A stretch of DNA of 7,894 nt, taken from positions 1 to 7,894 of the forward strand of contig JAAHIC010000181.1 in assembly GCA_010671965.1 (NCBI GenBank), written 5' to 3'. The translations under genes and the position numbers were made by a program. Position 1 is the first letter of the stretch. Each line of letters begins with the position of its first letter. This DNA is from Leptolyngbya sp. SIO4C5 (GTDB taxonomy: Bacteria; Cyanobacteriota; Cyanobacteriia; Phormidesmidales; Phormidesmidaceae). A model generated the notes under the pieces. The model saw only the letters and a program-made list of their open reading frames with translations. It did not search any database and was not told the origin of the DNA. Below, in pieces: positions 4,341 through 7,894 of this stretch.

Positions 4341-7300
4341 CTAAACGCTGAGATAATCCTGCAGCGCTTTGACACCTAGGGCTTCTTTCTGCAGGGCGCG
4401 AATGGCGGCAGCCGTCGCTTTGGCCCCGGCAATGGTGGTGATAATCGGAATCTTATAGGCCAGAGCCGTACGCCGAATAGAGCGATCGTCTTCCTGGGCT
4501 TCTTCCCCAGCAGGGGTGTTGAGAATCAGCTGAATCTGATTATTTTTAATCCAGTCCAGCACGTGGGGACGGCCCTCGTGTACCTTCAGCACCAGCTCTA
4601 CGTCTAGCCCTTCATCCTGCAGGACCTGCCGGGTGCCCGCAGTCGCCACGATTTTAAAGCCCATTTCCGCAAAGGCTTTGGCAACGGGGACAACCGCCGC
4701 TTTGTCGCGATTGTTCATCGAAATAAACACGGTGCCCTCTAGGGGGAGTCGCTGATTAGCCGCTAGTTCCGCCTTGGCAAAAGCGCGGCCAAAGTCTACG
4801 TCTACGCCCATGACTTCCCCGGTCGATCGCATTTCGGGGCCGAGGATGGTATCTGTGCCCGGAAACTTTTCAAAGGGGAGCACAGCTTCTTTGACCGCAA
4901 TGTGGTCTGGAATGATCTCCTCAGTTGCGCCTAGCTCAGCTAGGGTTTTGCCCGACATCACCCGCACCGCAACTTTAGCCAAAGGCAATCCCGTCGCCTT
5001 AGAGACAAAGGGCACCGTCCGCGAGGCCCGTGGGTTGGCTTCTAAGATATAAACCTGATCTCCCTGGACGGCAAACTGAATATTCATCAGTCCTATCACC
5101 TGCAGGCGCTTGGCCAGCTTGGTGGTCCAGTCGCGGATAGTGCTGAGGGCGGCCTCGCTGAGGGTGATAGTGGGAATGGAGCAGGCGGAATCTCCAGAGT
5201 GAATCCCGGCCTGCTCAATATGCTCCATGATGCCGCCGATGACCACTGTGCCGCTCTGATCGGCGATCGCGTCTACGTCCACCTCCACCGCGTTTTCCAG
5301 GAACTTGTCGATCAGAATCGGATGGTCTGGCTCTACCTCCACCGCGTAGGTCATGTAGTGTTCCAGTTCCTTATCCGAGTAGACAATTTCCATCGCCCGC
5401 CCGCCTAGCACATAGCTAGGACGTACTACTGCCGGGTAGTTGATTTTCTGAGCGATGCGTAGGGCTTCGTCGTAGCTGCGGGCAATGCCGTTGGGAGGCT
5501 GAAGAATATCCAGCTCGCGCAGAATCTGCTCGAAGCGTTCCCGGTCTTCCGCTGTGTCAATTGAGTCTGGTGAAGTGCCCCAAATTTGGGTTTTTGTCTC
5601 TGATAGAGAGGCCAAATACTCCTGTAGCGGCACCGCCAGCTTTAGCGGTGTTTGCCCGCCAAACTGAATGATGATGCCCTCTGGCTGCTCCATCTCAATA
5701 ATGTTGAGCACGTCTTCTTTAGTCAGCGGCTCAAAATAGAGGCGATCGCTGGTGTCGTAATCTGTGGAAACGGTCTCTGGGTTGGAGTTGACCATGATGG
5801 TTTCATAGTCATCATCTTGGAGGGCAAAAGAGGCATGGCAGCAGCAGTAGTCAAACTCGATGCCCTGACCAATCCGGTTGGGGCCGCCGCCTAAAATCAT
5901 GACTTTGCGGCGGTCGGAGGGGGTGACTTCGTTCTCTTTTTCGTAGGTGGAGTAGTAGTAGGGGGTAAACGCTTCAAACTCAGCGGCACAGGTGTCTACA
6001 GTTTTGTAAACGGGGATGATGCCGAGGGACTTGCGGTAAGTGCGCACCTCGTCTTCGGCAGTTTTCGTAGCAAAGGCAATCTGGCGATCGCTAAAGCCCT
6101 GCTGCTTCACGCCCCAAAGTTGTTCTGCCGATAGCTCTTTCAGGGGAGTTCGCTTCAGCAGCTTTTCGGTGCTGAGCAGGCCCTGCATTTTGTCGAGAAA
6201 CCAGGGGTCGATGCCGGTCAGCTCGTAGATTTCTTCTACCGTCATGCCGAGCTGCAGGGCGTGGCGCAGGGTGAAAATGCGATCGGGGTTGGGGGTGCGC
6301 AGGTTAGCGCGGGCCTGGGCCAGCGTTGGCAGCTTCTCCCGGCGATCGCAGCCCCAGCCCGCCCGGCCAATCTCTAGCGATCGCAGGGCCTTCTGAAACG
6401 ACTCCTGGAAGGTCCGACCAATCGCCATCGCCTCCCCGACCGACTTCATCTGAGTGGTGAGAATGGGCTTGGCACCGCTGAACTTTTCAAAGGTGAAGCG
6501 CGGCACCTTGGTGACCACGTAGTCAATGGTCGGCTCAAAGCTCGCGGGCGTTTTTTGGGTGATGTCGTTGGGAATTTCATCTAGGGTGTAGCCCACTGCC
6601 AGCTTGGCGGCGAATTTGGCAATGGGAAAGCCAGTGGCCTTGGAGGCGAGGGCCGAACTGCGAGATACCCGGGGGTTCATCTCAATTACAATCACCTGGC
6701 CGTCATCGGGATTGACGGCAAACTGAATATTGGAGCCTCCCGTTTCCACCCCAATTTCGCGGATGATTTTAATCGAGAAGTCCCGTAGCCGCTGATATTC
6801 CTTGTCGGTTAAGGTCTGAGCGGGCGCTACGGTGATGGAATCGCCCGTATGAATGCCCATCGGATCGAGGTTTTCAATCGAGCAGATAATGACCACGTTA
6901 TCTGCCAGATCTCGCATCACCTCTAGCTCGTATTCTTTCCAGCCCAAGAGCGACTGCTCAATCAGGATTTGCGAAACCGGACTGGCATCGAGGCCGGACT
7001 GGGAAATTTCCTCAAACTCTTCCTGGTTGTAAGCAATGCCGCCGCCAGAGCCGCCCATCGTAAAGGCCGGCCGGATAATCAGCGGATAGCTGCCAATCTG
7101 GGCGGCAATGGTCTTGGCCTCGTCCATCGTCTCTGCCAGGCCCGACGGGCAGACCCCCACCCCAATCCGCTCCATTGCTTCCTTAAAGAGCTTGCGATCT
7201 TCTGCCATCTCGATCGCGGCTAGGTTGGCACCAATTAGATCAACGCCGTATTTTTCTAAGGCACCGTTTTTCGCCAGCGCCACGGCTATATTCAGCGCCG

Positions 7301-7580
7301 TCTGGCCTCCCATTGTCGGCAGCAGCGCGTCAGGCCGCTCTTGGGCAATGACTTTTTCAACCAATTCTGGCGTCAGCGGCTCAATATAGGTGCGGTTGGC
7401 AATTTCTGGATCAGTCATGATGGTGGCTGGGTTGGAGTTGACCAGCACGACCTCGTAGCCTTCCTCTCTCAGTGCCTTGCAGGCTTGAGTACCCGAATAG
7501 TCAAACTCGCAGGCTTGACCAATAACGATTGGCCCTGAACCAATCAGCAGAATTTTGTGGAGGTCATCACGACGGGGCAT
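4341..7580 (-). CDS. carB: Carbamoyl-phosphate synthase large subunit
   Basis: A complete 1079-residue protein, the normal length for CarB. With the glutaminase CarA it makes carbamoyl phosphate from bicarbonate, glutamine nitrogen and two ATP, feeding arginine and pyrimidine synthesis in the cytoplasm. Two homologous halves are visible. The first (carboxyphosphate) half begins with [17 protein letters not shown] at 14-30 and carries [12 protein letters not shown] and the metal-binding [10 protein letters not shown]. The second (carbamoyl phosphate) half begins with [15 protein letters not shown] at 564-578 and carries [11 protein letters not shown] and EANPRASRT. The C-terminal MGS-like regulatory domain (about 942-1079) has [10 protein letters not shown] at 974-983, the region that binds allosteric effectors in relatives. 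No motif is missing. The ATG at 7580 gives the canonical N-terminus [14 protein letters not shown]; there is no strong Shine-Dalgarno. carA is not next to it. The gene is divergent from the partial gene at the right edge. Confidence 0.98.
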   Translation of the reverse strand: MPRRDDLHKILLIGSGPIVIGQACEFDYSGTQACKALREEGYEVVLVNSNPATIMTDPEIANRTYIEPLTPELVEKVIAQERPDALLPTMGGQTALNIAVALAKNGALEKYGVDLIGANLAAIEMAEDRKLFKEAMERIGVGVCPSGLAETMDEAKTIAAQIGSYPLIIRPAFTMGGSGGGIAYNQEEFEEISQSGLDASPVSQILIEQSLLGWKEYELEVMRDLADNVVIICSIENLDPMGIHTGDSITVAPAQTLTDKEYQRLRDFSIKIIREIGVETGGSNIQFAVNPDDGQVIVIEMNPRVSRSSALASKATGFPIAKFAAKLAVGYTLDEIPNDITQKTPASFEPTIDYVVTKVPRFTFEKFSGAKPILTTQMKSVGEAMAIGRTFQESFQKALRSLEIGRAGWGCDRREKLPTLAQARANLRTPNPDRIFTLRHALQLGMTVEEIYELTGIDPWFLDKMQGLLSTEKLLKRTPLKELSAEQLWGVKQQGFSDRQIAFATKTAEDEVRTYRKSLGIIPVYKTVDTCAAEFEAFTPYYYSTYEKENEVTPSDRRKVMILGGGPNRIGQGIEFDYCCCHASFALQDDDYETIMVNSNPETVSTDYDTSDRLYFEPLTKEDVLNIIEMEQPEGIIIQFGGQTPLKLAVPLQEYLASLSETKTQIWGTSPDSIDTAEDRERFEQILRELDILQPPNGIARSYDEALRIAQKINYPAVVRPSYVLGGRAMEIVYSDKELEHYMTYAVEVEPDHPILIDKFLENAVEVDVDAIADQSGTVVIGGIMEHIEQAGIHSGDSACSIPTITLSEAALSTIRDWTTKLAKRLQVIGLMNIQFAVQGDQVYILEANPRASRTVPFVSKATGLPLAKVAVRVMSGKTLAELGATEEIIPDHIAVKEAVLPFEKFPGTDTILGPEMRSTGEVMGVDVDFGRAFAKAELAANQRLPLEGTVFISMNNRDKAAVVPVAKAFAEMGFKIVATAGTRQVLQDEGLDVELVLKVHEGRPHVLDWIKNNQIQLILNTPAGEEAQEDDRSIRRTALAYKIPIITTIAGAKATAAAIRALQKEALGVKALQDYLSV

Positions 7581-7610
7581 AGACTTTACGGCTTCTGAAA
7601 AATCCCAACT

Positions 7611-7616
7611 ATTTTA
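7611..7616 (-). promoter_or_regulatory. Weak -10 candidate for carB
   Basis: On the minus strand this reads TAAAAT, about 30 bases upstream of the carB ATG, a plausible position. No -35 hexamer is recognisable at 16-19 base spacing, so the call rests on position alone. Confidence 0.2.
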
Positions 7617-7773
7617 GAGGCTTTCTTGATTAATCGCTGATTGTTTTGCGGATTTAGTCTGGAGTCTCTCACTTTAAAGGTTCTCTAGGGCGTAAATGTT
7701 AGTCGGCCTCTCGATGCCGCAGATAGGGATGGGCATCAGCAGAAACCGTCCATCTATCGAGTAAAACTACGAC

Positions 7774-7801
7774 TTGGCATGTTCTGAAAAGAGAATAAAA
7801 G
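7774..7801 (+). promoter_or_regulatory. Candidate promoter of the right-edge gene
   Basis: TTGGCA (7774-7779, five of six to TTGACA) and TAAAAG (7796-7801, four of six to TATAAT) are separated by 16 bases. They lie about 55 bases upstream of the putative ATG at 7856 and point towards it. Confidence 0.35.
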
Positions 7802-7814
7802 CGACGGGTTTGCG

Positions 7815-7832
7815 GTGCTAGAAAATTAGCAC
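7815..7832 (+). promoter_or_regulatory. Small hairpin in the leader of the right-edge gene
   Basis: GTGCTA (7815-7820) and TAGCAC (7827-7832) are exact complements around a 6-base loop. It lies between the candidate promoter and the ribosome binding site, so it could be an operator palindrome or a leader hairpin. Short enough that chance is not excluded. Confidence 0.3.
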
Positions 7833-7855
7833 AAGCAGAATGTGGAGAAGCTTCA

Positions 7856-7894
7856 ATGCTCCCGTTGGTCAGCATTCCTCAAACCCTGCGAAAG
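7856..7894 (+). CDS. Start of an unidentified gene, cut by the window edge
   Basis: An ATG at 7856 opens a frame that runs to the last base, giving thirteen residues, MLPLVSIPQTLRK. GGAGA at 7844-7848 lies seven bases upstream, the best-placed Shine-Dalgarno in the right half of the window, and a candidate promoter lies further up. The fragment is too short to assign a family. It is divergent from carB, separated by 275 bases in which I see no other gene. Confidence 0.5.
   Translation, partial: MLPLVSIPQTLRK

Larger units (their letters stand above)
303..6384. repeat. Dispersed HIP1 octamers (GCGATCGC)
   Basis: Twelve exact GCGATCGC palindromes were located by eye, starting at 303, 822, 983, 1070, 2547, 3754, 3933, 5263, 5742, 6084, 6342 and 6377. 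They occur both in genes and between them. At even base composition about 0.1 copy would be expected in this length, so the enrichment is roughly a hundredfold. HIP1 over-representation is a known hallmark of many cyanobacterial genomes. The coordinates given are the span of dispersed sites, not one element. Confidence 0.95.

Noticed and set aside
7713..7737. GATGCC/GGCATC inverted repeat in the carB upstream region.
   Set aside because: Only six bases with a 13-base loop, no link to a start or end signal; likely chance.

Overview
The window looks like cyanobacterial chromosome. Two independent signs support this: an intact ndhO gene (the small NDH-1 subunit found in cyanobacteria and chloroplasts), and at least twelve copies of the HIP1 octamer GCGATCGC in 7.9 kb, where about 0.1 would be expected by chance at even base composition. 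No rRNA, tRNA, CRISPR array or insertion sequence was found.

Layout, left to right. Positions 1-173 hold a gene-free cluster of hairpin repeats: two imperfect direct copies of a composite unit, built on a shared 12-base core with unrelated but self-complementary arms. A structured leader (328-377) precedes a membrane CDP-alcohol phosphatidyltransferase family gene on the + strand. Next is a type II toxin-antitoxin pair on the + strand: an AbrB/MazE-fold antitoxin overlapping a PIN-domain (VapC-type) ribonuclease. The toxin converges on a minus-strand malate dehydrogenase gene, with two inverted repeats in the gap between them. Upstream of mdh on the same strand is ndhO. Divergent from ndhO, on the + strand, is a PdeM-like metallophosphoesterase.

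The right half is dominated by full-length carB (carbamoyl-phosphate synthase large subunit, minus strand). Between carB and the phosphoesterase is a 45-codon minus-strand gene (4047-4184) that is easily missed; it ends 24 bases before an intrinsic terminator whose T-tract points the same way. Divergent from carB, the last 39 bases appear to be the start of another + strand gene, with a good ribosome binding site and a small hairpin in its leader.

Most genes are housekeeping and functionally unrelated: pyrimidine/arginine precursor synthesis (carB), central carbon and redox metabolism (mdh), photosynthetic electron transport (ndhO) and lipid synthesis. They do not form one operon. The only clear two-gene functional unit is the toxin-antitoxin pair. 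I see no strong candidate for a new multi-gene system. The items most worth a second look are the small gene downstream of carB with its own terminator, the conserved-core/variable-arm repeats at the left edge, and the structured leader before the phosphatidyltransferase.
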